Shown: positions 22,661 to 36,100 of the stretch, in pieces
Layout: every line of letters begins with the position of its first letter
Numbering within the stretch: the first letter of the stretch is position 1
Assembly (NCBI RefSeq): GCF_000972845.2
Contig: NC_040033.1
Span: 1,106,344-1,170,343 of the forward strand
Length of the DNA: 64,000 bases
Direction: 5' to 3'
Source of the DNA: Larimichthys crocea
Lineage: Eukaryota > Chordata > Actinopteri > Sciaenidae
The notes under the pieces: model-generated
Told to the model about the DNA's origin: nothing
The model's database searches: none
Seen by the model: only the letters and a program-made list of their open reading frames with translations
Made by a program: the position numbers and the translations under genes

Positions 22661-25233
22661 GATATCATTAGCTCGTGTAGAAGACTTTGTGATGTGATCG
22701 GTGTTTTTCACGAAAGCCTTGCTAAACACAATTTAAAAAGTCTTTCCTGCACTTCACACAGACACAAGCTTCACTTACATCCTTTTTTCCTTTTTTTTCA
22801 ACTCTTATCTCTTATCCCAAGAAACTAATGCAGGTTAAAATGCATTGCATTGCTTATGTGGCTGCGGGCCACTTCATTTATAATGCATTGAAGCTTCTTT
22901 TAGTGGGCAGCTGGTAGCTGCAACTGGGAATTTCCAACATAGAGATCACCAGGCAGGTGGTAGTTGGAGCCCCTGGAAAGTACTAGCTGACTGGTCGACT
23001 GTACCTTTGCAGCAACCATGGCCCCATAGCAGACATCCATCAGCCATCGATGACCTGAAACCAATCCATGCTCCTATTTTTTGACCCTGCTTATTTCTTT
23101 CCTAGACCTCAGCGGACATTTTGATTTTGTCCCCTCCTGGTTACTGTCACCTCTCTGTACTGACTCCACAGACACCACTTTCTGGTTTGGAACAGAGTGT
23201 GGCACTGGGTCATTTTGTGACAACTGCTTATTAATGAAAGTAGGGCAGGTTGTTTAAGGTGCCTCTGGGTTTGCTGTCCTTATACAGTAGGGACAAAAAC
23301 AGACTTTAAACAAGGATCTGTTGTACTGAGGATGATCACAGTTTTTCAAATAGCGTAAAGAATGCAATCAGCTTCTTGCTTTATAGGACTAACTATCCTG
23401 AGTCTATGACAAAATGCTTATGGGTGTAGTTTTGACAAGCAGGGTGGTGTTTTGTTGCGATGCTCTCAGGATAACATACGACAGAGTGATAAAGGATGAC
23501 TAGAAGACTGTTAACCACCATATTGGGTTTTATTAAAAAACAAAAAAGGCCAATTTTTAATATGGTCGTAATCCTAACAGTCAAAACACTGAGAGGGTTT
23601 TTCTTAAAAAGCATTTCTTGACCTCTTCTCTGGTATCTTTCTTTGCCATGTAATATTTCTGCTGTATTGCTCTAACTTCAGTTTTTTATTCAGATTAATC
23701 ACTACCCCATCTTCAGTTGATATCCCCATTGAAAATAATTAGCATGGAAGCTCAGGTGTGGAGATATTTCTTTGTACTGGTCACAGTTGATTATGCAACA
23801 TAGTATATCCCGTAGAAATGTTGCTGGACGTCTGCCACAAGTTGTTGCTCAGCAACTGTTGTCATATCACCGTCCATGTCATAATCCCAAATGAGGCTCT
23901 AGGTGACCAAGATTTATTGCAAACACTCATATTAGAAAATGTATTAAATAGTAAAGGAAATGGAAATGTCAGTTCGTTGATCCATCAGGTTGGTCGATAG
24001 AGTAAAATGTCTCCGAAATTTGTGGGTGGGTTCCTATTAAACTTCATGGAGTGGGTGCAGTCTGTTCAAGGCCTAATTCCAAAACAATGTTTTTATAGAA
24101 CTGCTGTAAAGACTCGACTCTTGACTGATCTGAAAGGATGCAGCCTCAACCCTCTTTTTGCCATTGAGACCAATGTATCAGACTTTTGTCAAGAAGATCA
24201 CTTTCCATCACGTTCTATTCAATATGCTTTGAATAGAATTTCTCTCCGGCTCAAAGAAAAGTGGATGAGTTGGCTCAACATCAAGGGGTGCAGCTAAGTG
24301 GCCGAGGGTTGGCAATCAAGCATTCAACAATCAAACATTCATCCAACCATCCATCAAGATGTATCTATGCAGTAAGAAGTCAGTTTGAGGTACAAGCTTT
24401 TATTTGTAAAATAAAAGTGCTTGTTTGCTGGAATCAGGCAGGGGACAATTTAAAGAATTGTGCTTTTAAAACCAGAAATGGGGGAACATGTGGTTTAATG
24501 TGTTCCTTTGAACAAAGACTATGTCCAATCTATTAAGTTTATATGCAAAAATGTAAAAACAGTACTTGGAACTCCAAAATGAACCTTTGAAACACTTGAA
24601 TATTGTATTATAAGTTAATGTGACTGGTGGATAATGGAAACTGAGTTAATTTGCCAAAATTTCTTAAAAAATCAAGTCAGGCCAAATTGAAAAACATACT
24701 GAAGTTACCCTTTCCCTTACCCTGATCTGAAAATGACGTCCAGTAATGTTATGAGTAAGGAGGTTAACACCTCTCATAAAAACAAAATACTACAACAATA
24801 AAACTGCCTTGTAATACCCCTCATTGTCTTGAGAATAAAATCCTCTGACACTCACACACTCATAGCATCATCCTGTGAAGCAGTTGCCAGAAGGTGAAGA
24901 CTGGGATTATCTTGAAGTGGCAGTTAGTGGAAACTAGAGATCGAAAGAAAACCAGGAATCTGAGCACCTATGAAGGCAAGGCCCATTTTGGTCACCTACT
25001 TGTAGATACTTGGGGCGTAAGGCATTATTTAATAACACTGATGTTATGAGTCTCTCCTCATCGCATCCACATCTACATCTAATTGATATTTTAAAGCCTT
25101 CATCATCATAATTAGCTTTTATTATTCATTTAAGACCATTACACCTATTCTTGCTTTAGACTAATAATACATTTTACCAACAACTGGTGTCCCCACCATG
25201 GTTTGTACACCCAGCCATTTATTTATTCATCAG
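22661..25233. other. Non-coding, nothing recognised
   Basis: No coding signal. The 3' end (25215-25233) is a T-rich tract closing in ATTCATCAG, a reasonable splice acceptor for the block that follows. Confidence 0.5.
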
Positions 25234-25410
25234 GAGTATCAGATTCAACTGAAAAGTCACAGATACGTCTCCCGGCTCCTTGCTTCAAATCCACATTCTG
25301 CCTGGATGATATTCCCTGGGATCCCTCTTCAGATTGCTGTATGACAGGGATGTCCTCTGAAGCAGCCCGCTCACGCTGCAAATCCATGCTCTGCACTGCC
25401 CGTCCACTGC
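25234..25410 (+). other. Candidate 177-bp phase 1-1 exon, cysteine-rich
   Basis: A 177-base block (59 codons exactly) lies between an acceptor-like TTATTTATTCATCAG and a strong donor-like CTGC/GTAAGA. Both boundaries are phase 1 in the open frame, the symmetric class used by many extracellular modules. The translated block has six cysteines spaced C-x5-C-x12-CC-x12-C-x4-C, with segments such as PAPCFKSTFCLDDIPWDP and RCKSMLCTARPL. G+C and CpG are well above the flanks. I cannot match the cysteine pattern to EGF, WAP, Kunitz, trefoil or LDL-A modules. The frame also runs on past the donor to a stop at about 25473, so an unspliced reading is possible. Confidence 0.3.
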
Positions 25411-27464
25411 GTAAGATAACACCCCGACGTGAACACAGCGCCTCTACTAAGGAGTCTATATTTATTCATCGTTGATATCTGATATAGTTCTATTCAGGGT
25501 TTTTATATGATATATGATGTCGGGTTTTTTTTTTTATTTGGTACCGAGGAGAAATTCTAAACCTGTTTTTCTCTGGAAATCCCAGGTATCTTTAAGGGTA
25601 TGTGCTATACGACTAAATCGTGATAAGCTAAGGGGGATGTGCTTCTACAGTAAGCTTCTCCCTGAAGGGTCAAAAGTCAGATGTGAAAGTGAGTCCATGG
25701 TAAACCTCTGCTTACCATGGATGTTTCCACCCCGCCTCCCTGTTACTTTCCTCCTCAATGACCTTGCCATCTCATTTAATAACTGACCCTGCAGGAACCA
25801 CAGGAGCATCTTTCCATTTTTTTATGCTGAGACTGAACATGGGAGAGAGAAAACTGCTTATTCACAAGATGTAGCCGTATGTAAATTGACTTCATTTTTT
25901 TATATATATATTTATATTATTCCAAGGTACAGAAATTCATCCAGGAATTTGTGTTTTTTTTTTCCTTGGCCTCACTTGAACCAGTTTTTTATGAATACAT
26001 AAAATAAATTCTATGATTTTCATCAGATTTCCACCTGAAACACTGATTTATCTTTTGATTTTTGAATCATTTCTGGTGGGGAAAGCATTTCCCTCATTAT
26101 TCTTAGAGCACATGTGGAAAGCTACCTGGATAAATCTCCTTCATGACACTCCCCTACGCTCATTCTGTAATAAATTGCTTTCCATTTACTGATAGCCAAC
26201 AACATGACTCATGACTGATATGTAATAATAATCTGCTTTCTTTTTGCGTGGAAGCTCCAATGCATCATACATCTGAATCATGAATAAATAAGCAATTTAC
26301 AAAAGTAGTATGTTAAAGTATGCCTACTGTATAAGTGAGCGGCAACATTTCCCAGACATGTCTGAAGGAAAACAATACAGAAAAAACCTCAACTTGCAGA
26401 GGTGTTGACAGGTGTCATGTAGTTTATTGCGTTGAAATAAATGTAGAAAATGTTCCCTACGTTCATTCTCCAGGTTAAGTGACAGGCAGTCACTTATTTC
26501 CAAGCTGTCTCTTCACTCAAGCAGCTAAACTCACCTCAAAGAAACAAGTCCTTGATAATTCACCCTCTATACTGTGGGTACATTGAACTGACAGCATGTC
26601 GTATGACTGATTTATGCTTCAAATGTTTTTTTTCTTTCTCTGGATTGAAAGATCTGCACCCCGACTTTCTTTGCCATACTAGGAGACAAGCACATGGTGT
26701 CAGTTTGACACTCTCTGTGAAATTAGATCCAGCTCGTGTGAAGGACAATTCCTCCGTTGCTGCTTTCTCTTCAGTGAAGTAAAGTAACAGATGGTGTATA
26801 TACCTTGACAAGGGTTTGAGGTTCAACCACTTTGATTTTATTTTTTATATATATACTTTTTTTTTAACTAAACGATATGTGATACATTTAATTTCTGACA
26901 GCGCAGTTTGTACAAGAACCACAGAGAGTTATTACTATATCCCTGAAAGTTTATTCCTCTTCCATAGCAGATGTGCACATGACAGAGGTCTATTGAACAC
27001 CTGTTCAACCCACAGTAGACTCGTTCATCAACCCTGTCTCAGAGAAATTATGCTTATATAGCACTAAATTGGTTTCACAATTACACTGACGTGGAAAATG
27101 TGAATGAAGTGCCACATCTATGTAGCACACCTAAATCACAGAGAAGTCGATGGAAACACCGAGGCTCGTGGTTCACCTCCAGACTCCCATCCATGATTGG
27201 GGATGGCCAGTAGAAGCTCTTTGGATAAGGTTAGGTAAAGAATTAGAAAATAAATCAGACCAAGATCAAAAGTTTAGCTTTTAGAACCATCCAATCAAAG
27301 GCATCAACTAATGTAGCTCCCCTTCGACATGACAATTAACTAAAAAACTATATTTCCCATTGACCAAATCAAATGGATCTCAAGTGTTTTTGTAGTCCCT
27401 GACAGACATATCTAATGCTGGGTATTGTCCAACGGATGCATTATTCCAATTTTAGATTGACCAC
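25411..27464. other. Non-coding, nothing recognised
   Basis: A+T-rich. A frame at 26552-26782 (plus) and its shadow on the other strand are slightly GC-richer but unrecognised. Confidence 0.5.
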
Positions 27465-27657
27465 TAACCACTGGACTGTGGGAGGAAGCCAAAGACATGC
27501 GGGTTAATTGGTGAGTCTCAAATTCCCTGTAGGTGTGAATGTGAGTGTGAAGGGTTGTTTGTCTCTATGTGCCCTGTGATGAACTGGTGACTTGTCCAAA
27601 GTCAGCTGGGATAGGCTCCGGCCCCACCGTGACCCCGATGAGGATAAGCGGTTACAG
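27465..27657 (+). repeat. Common teleost dispersed repeat (3' region)
   Basis: In order the sequence carries GACTGTGGGAGGAAGCC, GTGAATGTGAGTGTGAAGGG, TGTGCCCTGTGATGAACTGG, GCTGGGATAGGCTCCGGCCC and GATGAGGATAAGCGGTTACA. This series of phrases is among the most repeated in teleost genomes. The copy is diverged and shows no reading frame. Confidence 0.75.
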
Positions 27658-27820
27658 TAATTCTATTCATGGTAACACATTTGTTAAAGGGTAATTAAAA
27701 GAAAAATGTTTATCAACATTAATATTAGATGACATTAATTTAGACTCCTTAAGTATGTTCATAAAACCAGGATAATTATTGTATTCAGAATATTGACTCA
27801 TTATTGAGATCATTGCAAAC

Positions 27821-27935
27821 AAGGATTCAAGAATTCAAGGATTCAAGGAGTTTTATTGTCATTACAGCACATGTAAACATGGGATGAAACGAAATTGGTT
27901 TCCCCTGGTCCCGGAGCAGCCCGATATCAAAAACA
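27821..27935 (+). repeat. Teleost dispersed repeat fragment
   Basis: ATTCAAGGATTCAAGGAG leads into TTTTATTGTCATTACAGCAC and ACGAAATTGGTTTCCCCTGG, the typical opening of a widespread fish repeat. The element may extend to about 28100, where recognition is lost. Confidence 0.55.
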
Positions 27936-29488
27936 CATCTGTGGTGGGGGTCCAGGGGTCCAAACACACAAACATTTATGACAAAATTATGCAACCAGAC
28001 AGAAAGGTTTGTCCAAATTGGAAGACACGGCGAGGAGATTATTCTTGGCCTCTGGGTTCGAGGTCTCATGTAAACACAAGCGTACAGGTCAATACCTGTT
28101 CACACATATCAATCAAATATAATTGATTCTAAATTAAAAGAAGGATGTATTCCTGGTCAGTGCTATGAAACTAGTCCTTAATGCCACTAATGCCAATTAA
28201 ACCTTTCTCATGTACAAAGATCCAGCTGTGTTTGTTTGCACCTTTTTTATTCAGTGGAAACAAGAATCCAGAGTGGAGCCTGCCTCGATTTCACAAACTG
28301 AGGCACACACACACAAAAAAAAAAAGTTTCTTTTGAAGGAGAGTAATTTGTTTTGTTTAGACACCGTGCTGCTGCAGGAAAAATGAATCATATGAAAAAT
28401 GTATGGACCTTAGGTCTCTTAGAATTACCTGCCAGAAAATGTTTCATGACTCATAATATGCAAACAGCTGAAGGGGAGGTATATTCAGCATTGGGAGGTG
28501 CTTCTTTGCATATAGTAGCTCAAATAATGCAAGAAAACAAATATTTGTTGATGAGTCAGTCAGTCAATCAATCACCCAAGTGAGGTTATGTGTAGTGAGG
28601 TGTTTTCTCTTGCAGAAAGTCCCTGAACATCCTTTACACTCTTATCTCCCATCCATGATTCATCAGCATGCTCCCGCTGTAGTGCCATCCAGTTGGGGAG
28701 TTTTCAATCGTCAGCATCAGTGTACGTGTCTATGCATCCTTATACGAGGGGCTGCCCATGAAGTGCTCAGGCCACGTGACTCGCCATATTCTGTGGTTAT
28801 TACTACTTTCTCCGGAGTAAGCCCTTCTCTACCAGGCAGAAGAAATGAGATTTAAACAGCAGAAAGCTCCAGGGTCAGAGCGCCTTGTTAAACTCCTCCA
28901 TCAGACTCTGTCAAAGGGAACGTAACAGCAGAACCAAAGGAAATGACTTTGGGGCTAAATTGAAAGTACATACAGTGGCTAAAAGCTTGTGTTGCATGAA
29001 CGAGCTTAAGAATGCTAAAAAGTGAATCCTTGTACTGTTTATTATTAATGCAGATTTCCACACCATGAGCACTGCAATCATTTCAGATTCTTGAATCCAG
29101 GGTGGGCACAGGGGAAAAGGGAAGAAAAGCGAAATAACGGTACAGAGTTTAAATGCCTAATAATATTGAGAGAGATCTTTTTATAGTCATTTGGAAGACA
29201 AATCAATATCTAATCTCATGGAGAGTGATCAGGTTTCATTTCACCGTGTGCACTCTTTTTCTTTTTTACAATAGTTGAGCCGAGCTTTGGCCAACTTTCT
29301 TTTCCTTCCTACAGGAACATCTTGTGGCCTTTCAGGTAAAAGGAGAAAAACATCCGAGGGGGGGGAAGTCTACTTTGATGTCAAGTTGCCAGCTCTGACA
29401 TCCTTTCTTTCTTTAAGCTGATTCTCGGGGTTATGCAGCTTGAGACCGATCTGATCTGCTCCCAGAGATTCCTCTTATTTTTCCTCCA
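27936..29488. other. Non-coding; possible repeat continuation at start
   Basis: Nothing coding is supported. A CA/A-rich run lies at 28303-28325. A pyrimidine tract ending in TTGCAG (about 28616) precedes an open but unrecognised plus-strand stretch to 28855. Confidence 0.45.
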
Positions 29489-29672
29489 CTACAGCATATC
29501 AGCCTCGCTGAGTTTTCTGATATCTCGTTGCAACACCTTGATGTTGCTGAACTCCACCGCCTTCCCTGCAGTTGTCTGCAAAATTGTTTGCCACGTCCCT
29601 CGCCGGGTCAACAAGAATGGGGCAGTGAATAGATAGACTGCCTACAAGTGCGGCGAAGAAGAGATTGTGAAC
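29489..29672 (-). pseudogene. Decayed coding fragment, nucleotidyltransferase C-terminus-like
   Basis: Two overlapping minus-strand frames each look protein-like over part of the block. The upstream one contains SIHCPILVDPARDVANNF; after an apparent +1 shift near ADNCR the second continues KAVEFSNIKVLQRDIRKL and then SEADML before a stop at 29489. Past that stop the same frame reads WRKNKRNLWEQIRS. A P-I-x-V-D-P-A core followed by a DVAxxF stretch recalls the region after the catalytic core in OAS/Mab-21-type nucleotidyltransferases, but this is a resemblance of a few residues and no catalytic motif is present. A frameshift plus stop means it is not functional as read. An unrelated chance pattern remains possible. 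Confidence 0.3.
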
Positions 29673-31176
29673 AAAACCCTGTTATGTTTAATTTTAAGGG
29701 ATGACAGTGATTATTAATCTATAACGGCACTTGGAACAGGCACAGGCAAATTTGAAACACAAATCAGCGTTGTTTCAAAGCAATTATGTGGATGATAATC
29801 TCCTGCATTAATAAAGTGGCTGAATAAATACAGTCCAAATGCTCACTGGATACTTAAGGAAAGACTTAGCGGGGCATCTTTAGCTACAGGCAAGCTTGAG
29901 GAGATTTTCCATTAGCCTGTGCCGCAGCATTAAAGTCCTACTAAAGAAGAATAATAACAGACACACAGAACAAATCGAAAGACAATTACCAAGTCTACCC
30001 CGATTTAAATGCAAAGCAAACACACTGTACTTCTCTATGTGCTACGTTAAGCTCATGTTGAGGATTTGGACTGTTTCATTGGGAATTTCTAGCATGACGT
30101 TTAGTGGGTCAGAATTTATTTTTATTTTTTTTGCACTATACATGAATCTTCATATGAGCAGCAATCTCACATTTACCCCACCGAGCACCAAATGTATCAT
30201 TTCCACTGTCACCTTTATTTCCTCAAGGGAAGCACAGTGTGAATATCCCCCTTAGCTGTTCTGTGGGGGATTACAAAAGTAAACTGCAGCTTTACGGGAA
30301 CAGGAGAGGTCACCGCGGCAACCCCTATCCCCTCCCTCCCTTCCTCCTTCCATCCATCCCTCCCCACCTCTTCGAATCCTTTGGACTTCTCCTTCCCTCT
30401 CGCTTCATCACTCTATTGCACAAATGCATCCTGCCACTGATGGTCTCACCTGGGACTCGTATGTGACCTCCTCGTCTCACTGTGCAAGGACAGAGCCGAT
30501 ACAGTGCAGAGCGGCCCCTCTGGAAAACCAACAACACGAGATCTGTCCTACATAGACGCAGGAAACATGTCCCTACATATACCTATCTGGGTGTTAAGCA
30601 GCCTGGACTGATGAGACGAGGCTTGACTTTTGGAGAGGCATGGCCATGATAAAATGATATAAAAGTAGTACATAATTAAATGTATACATTTCTGCACATT
30701 GTGCATTTTCTGGACTGGACGATAGCGACAATGCAATGCTGGGTTGACTTGACCTACTACCGATGAGGTGTTTTGTCCCAGTGTGTGTGTTATTTTTATG
30801 TTGTTATTGGGTTACTGTGTGACAGTAAACTGTGTTTTCAGAGTTCCAGTCAGGTCCCAGCTCAACAATTGTTGGGTCGGGTTCATCAGTCAAATATTTT
30901 ATATTCATCTTAGTCTACCGTACATAGAGCATAAAAACCCTCACATATGTGCCCACGCATAGTAAATATACATCCCTAACAAATCATACTTTAATGGCAG
31001 ATGTGCCAGAGCTTAGCGCAATAACAAAACAACCCTACTATTAGTTTGTTTGCTATCCTGGTTTGGCATCCTAGACTCTACTGGTGTCTTAGTAAAAGTA
31101 ACCATACATTTGATAAATTTGATAAAGGTAATTAAATACAGAAATCGCAATGATATTTATATTTCACCAAATGAGG
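29673..31176. other. Non-coding, nothing recognised
   Basis: A pyrimidine-rich patch lies at about 30330-30370. No gene-like structure. Confidence 0.5.
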
Positions 31177-31481
31177 CAGCGGTTCACAACTTTTTTTGGC
31201 TTTTGGCCCATTGCGTTAAAAAAAAATCAGTATCTAGTCCGGGCACTTTGTTTTCCAAGTCTACGAGTTGTTTGCAATTCCACCAAACAGAAATTCCCCA
31301 GAAGATTTGATTAAAATGATTATTCGAGGCATAAGTAAGAGAAAGGAGAAGAGAAAAGAGCAACCTCTCAAAAGTGAATTCAGATTTCTGAAGCAGAACT
31401 TCTTCTTCTTCGCTCTCATTACTCAGAACCCTTCAGATTTATCGGTCGATCCCGTGGAGAGGGCCCAACCCCGAGGTTTTG
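31177..31481 (+). repeat. Teleost dispersed repeat, diverged
   Basis: It opens with CAGCGGTTCACAACTTTTTT, then has GGCCCATTGCG, CAGTATCTAGTCCGGGCAC and GAGTTGTTTGC, and closes with GTGGAGAGGGCCCAACCCC. These are the phrases of a fish repeat whose ends read like 'ggttcccaacc ... ggttgagaacc'. No coding content. Confidence 0.5.
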
Positions 31482-32820
31482 TTTGCATAGACAAAGAAAT
31501 GCAGTTACCCTACGTGGTGCATTAAAAATGTTTGGGGTCAGATAACCCCAATGCATGTGAAAAATGTATTCATTCATTCTCATAAGATTAGTCATTAAGT
31601 GTCAATGTAACAAAACATTAGGTATATTATTGATCTGTTAAAAAAGGTCTATGTTCTCTAAAATAAACATACAGATGTTTTGAGGGTCTAAGGTCTAAGG
31701 ATCAGGTATTACCAAGAGTAAAAGCAAGTTTTTATTTCACTTATTTTTTCCATATTTCCAGAGACAGGTAAACATAAACCCCCCGGTGCTGTTTTGTGCT
31801 CTTGATGCCCTTAACCGCCTGGACCTTCCATTAGTAACCTCAATATTTCAGCAAGAACAAGTTGGTGCACCAGAAAAATCCACAGCAGCCTCCCTTCAAT
31901 GCCGATTCAATAAAACGGCTAACATATTAATAAGAAGAAGACAATAACCAACCTCTGTTCATTGAACTGTTTCTTCTAAACAAATTTGCTAAGGGCAATA
32001 AAAATTAACCTTTTTAACAAAAATGTATTGGGATTCGTCACAGGAGTGACATTCGCAAACTAAAAGTAACAGCACGTCGCTGAAATAATGTCCTTAAATC
32101 TGATTTGAAAAGAACAGCTCTCCTGGCTTGAGGAGATTTTGTGTGCTGGGACAGGAATCAGAAAAGAAAATAATGAAATTACAAGAACAGAATCTGTTTG
32201 GGGAAACAGTCCCACATGTACAGTACATAATAAGAATCAGCAGCATCTCTTTAAAGCTCTCAGGGATATAAACATCTTCGGGCAAATGGGGATGCTCACA
32301 GACGATGTCAAACCAAGGTAAAAATTCAGCCTAGGGCCATTGTCTCTCCATTTTCTATTCTTTATTCTGTGCTTTAACGAGCGATGTCTGAGCCTTGATT
32401 TTTAAATCTCTAATGAATGTTTCGAGTAAATCCTCTTGCTTCTGGGCGTCAGATATCACTGTTACACTTCTTTCATACTCCCATTGTTTCAATTAAATTG
32501 GCACCTGGTTGACTTGAGTGATTCACTAATCAGTTATTGAACCTATTTGCACATCCTAAAAGGTCCAGGTTATTGAAAATATGGAGGAGTTGGATTTTTA
32601 TTTAATTTTGATCAAACTAACTTTTAGCGTTCTGAACTAAAACGTCTTCATTAGAGATTCTTCATACATAGAGATTCGACATATGTAAATCATATTCTAG
32701 CAATATCTGTAATTTAAATTTAAAATGTTAAAATCCATTCTCAAACATAGACTATGCCTTTAGTTATTCAACAGATCTTCTGCAGGTCTTGTTCTACAGT
32801 CTACATGTATACTCAAAGGG
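31482..32820. other. Non-coding, nothing recognised
   Basis: A+T-rich, no signal. Confidence 0.5.
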
Positions 32821-33039
32821 TTTAAAGCCTTTGCAGGTCCGGCTCAGAGACGGTGCAATGACCTTTTTAAAAAATCACTTCTTTTCATTGATTCCATTTA
32901 TGACATTTTAGTTTGTTTTACTCTTGCTGGGTTTTATAATGTCTTTGTTTTTATGGCTGAAAATTTCATTTTATTCACTTTTTAGTTTAAATGCGGTTTT
33001 GAAAGATGCTATATAAATGACAATTATTAATATTATTAT
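32821..33039 (+). mobile_element. 3' tail of a teleost retroelement
   Basis: T-rich sequence ends in AAATGCGGTTTTGAAAGATG, CTATATAAATGACAATTATT and then an ATT-rich tail. This ending is common to many truncated fish retroelement copies. No reverse-transcriptase frame is retained. Confidence 0.45.
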
Positions 33040-33118
33040 AGCAGGGTGTATACCAGGATGTAACACATCCAACTCCAGCCCCTTGCGAACATGATAGGGA
33101 CAAATAGTTATGGAAAAT
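33040..33118 (+). repeat. Short fragment of a teleost repeat
   Basis: CAACTCCAGCCCCTTGCGAA followed by GATAGGGACAAATAGTTATGG resembles a shortened form of the phrase seen intact at 27600-27657. The fragment abuts the preceding retroelement tail. Confidence 0.4.
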
Positions 33119-36100
33119 GAATGCATGGATATTATCATCATCATCATTATTATTAAAGTTTACTTAACCAAACTTTGATCTTTAATCATCTGCTGGTCCA
33201 ACAGGGTACTGTAATTATCCCTACAGCCTCTAGTCAATCATTAAAAGTAAAAAATGTGCTGCTCGTTAACACTTCTTCTTTTTTTTAAAGGTTCTTAAAC
33301 GCAGGTCTAATCGTCTTTCTCTTTACACAGCATCTGACACCGCCATCCAAAACAAACACACACTCTGCCAAGGTGGAATGTTGATGGCGCTGAGGAGAAG
33401 GAGGTTATGGGCAGAGCTGTGGCTGTGAATTAAAGAACCATTAGAACAGAAGCATTTTCCTGCAACTTCCCAGGGACCAGGCAAGGCAGTTCGTTAAGCA
33501 GAGAGTCTCGGCTCGTGACTGACTGCAGCAGACCCTCGCTCTCCGCACACTGTTCGCTCTGTTTGATGATGAGAACAGTGCTGTAGCTCCGAGCCGACCC
33601 TTTCTTCTTCATTACGCACTCAGGCGTAACTCAGGATTAGCCTATAGAGTCTGTAGAAGTGACTGGCTGTTGAAGGCAGAGTCACTTTGAGCAAATGAAG
33701 CCATAAATATGTTTTTGTGAAAGGTGTGTTTTGGGTTTATTCCATAAAACTTTGCAAAAAAAAACCAAAACAAACAGCAACAACAAGTGATGGCTTTGGA
33801 AAACAGTTTACTGCTGTAGCTGAAGCAAAAGCATTTGTCCCCTTCAAAAATGCACTTTTGAATCAGTTCAATCAGCAGCGCAGCCATCTATCACGGCAGC
33901 AGTAAACTGACGTAGCCACAACACCGGCTCATTCCAAGATGTCTGGAGAAAATCAAGTTAGAGACTGCTGAATGGAGCACAAAGTCGCAATTGGATTGGT
34001 CGCAAGTTTGAGGGGAGAAAAGAAAAAAAGTTTCTTCCGCCCACGGAGGAGGCTCTTCTGGTTTGTTTATTGGACTGGACAGGGCAAGTTCTCAATTATT
34101 ACAATGCAATATGTGGTACTGAACACCGCCTGCCAATGTGACTCAAAAATAAAAACACAACAGCAAACTTTCAATCAAGCCTGGATTCAGTTTTGCCTGT
34201 AGTTTGCTTGTTACAGCAGATATAGCTGTACATCACCTTATCACACTCAGAGGTAATGCTGCAAACAGGCAGGTAAAAGTAGGTTTTACCAAGCGTGTCT
34301 GACAGTTAACATCACAATACATGGGGAAAAAAGATTGTATTATAATATAATTCTGATATCAATAATGCCAGATCGGTTTGTTTGGATAAATGCAGGAGGA
34401 ATTAGACGGCAAAATGTAGAGAGAACAAGATTTGTCTCTAAACAACACAGGGATTATTCTGTGATGTTTAAACACCGTTTTTATTATTGTGCAAAGGTCA
34501 CAAAATGTTTTAATATTGAAACCATCCTTTATTACAGAGAAAGAAATGAAAGATAATGATGAGGCGAATGAAGATCTCAGTCATGAGGGGAAAAAAAACT
34601 CACAGAACAAGTTTATATGAGTCATTAAGGAGGCTCTGGGGAATTATAACAACCAAGTCAAAGGCGTGAAGTGTGAAAACAGGATGACTATTCTGATGAA
34701 TCCAAGCTAGATAACACCTAATATCACACAGACATGCTAGACATTATTAAGTGCAATCCTCTACGGGATCATCTGAATCACTTTGATGGACATTTCAAAT
34801 AATGCCCTTAGAACAACAAGTGAAAAGTATAAGAGACAAGAAAGGACAAACAAGACTCGATGGAAAAAAACCTGGTTTGTCACATACGCATTGCATAATG
34901 CACTTGGGTAATCTTGTTTAGACAAAGTGTGAAAACTGACGACCATGAGAGCAACAAGAATGATGACGCTTTCATCAAAGCCGTCGCTGAATTATTCAGT
35001 CAAATTGATGAGAGTTCATAAAAAATGTAAGTCTTTGACATAGTGCCGCCTTTCTGACAGACGCAGAGAAGTGACTGTGGAAAAGCTCCTTTGAAACACT
35101 GATAAGTCCTTCATTATTAAACATCTCTAGGGTTTGCTCTTTTTGAAATTAAGAATTAGTGAGGGACACTTGAAGTCATGTCCTGGTCCGCTCTGACAAA
35201 AATCTAATTTGTCATACGATATTTTGCCATGACGTTCAAAAACAAGCTCCAACACGACATGGAGGCTGTTTCTGTCTTACATGATGCATTTCAAATATAA
35301 TTCAAATTTGCCCTGAAATAAGCGTTTTATATCAAAGCCAGTGCAGAGTTAGTTTGGAGCATCCAATTTCAAATCAAAACTTCCTCTTTGCCCTCGTTCC
35401 ATAAAAAGTTCAAAGCGCCGTTCTTCCTCATTTCCTCCAAACTCTTTAATCATTATGCCCAGTTTTAGTATGTCGAACTTAACATTGTGGGTATTATTTT
35501 TCACATAGGCAAAACTTTCTATGACGCCCATGTATATAGATTCTTATACTACATTATAAACCTACTTGTTATGCATGATGAGGTGCAATCTATAACTAGT
35601 TATGAGCAGTCACAGTAAACATGGTGAAACCTCATACTACGTTATACGATACTTAAAAACTCTGATGATACTACTTATAATACATTGTTAGAAGTGTTAC
35701 AAGTATGTTTGTATGCAATACGCGTGGATTATGAACATTTAATTTAATGACATAAACGCAGGCATCTATAATGACTTTAGATTTTTTAAATCTCAAATGC
35801 ATGAATAGATAACTTGGATAACAAATGCATGAACTGATGGAAACTTAATTTAAGTTTTGAAATGATAACTCTAACTGCGATATTGAATGGCAGTACATGC
35901 TGATGGAAAGACTAAAGCAGAAGCATATTAGTATCTGCAGTATGTTTCCTACCGCACAAAAGTGTTGTTGGAGAGTACTCTTCATCATTATCACCAAAAC
36001 ACCAAATGTGGGAGAGTCACGTAGGAACACCTTTCCGGCATTTTATGTTGGTTGTGCCAATTTATCACCGATCTCTGTGATACGCTGTGTGTGGATATAT

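Noticed and set aside
25203..25233. Unspliced start for the 25.2-kb cysteine-rich frame
   Set aside because: The frame opens with TTG rather than ATG, so the block is better read as an internal exon or not at all.
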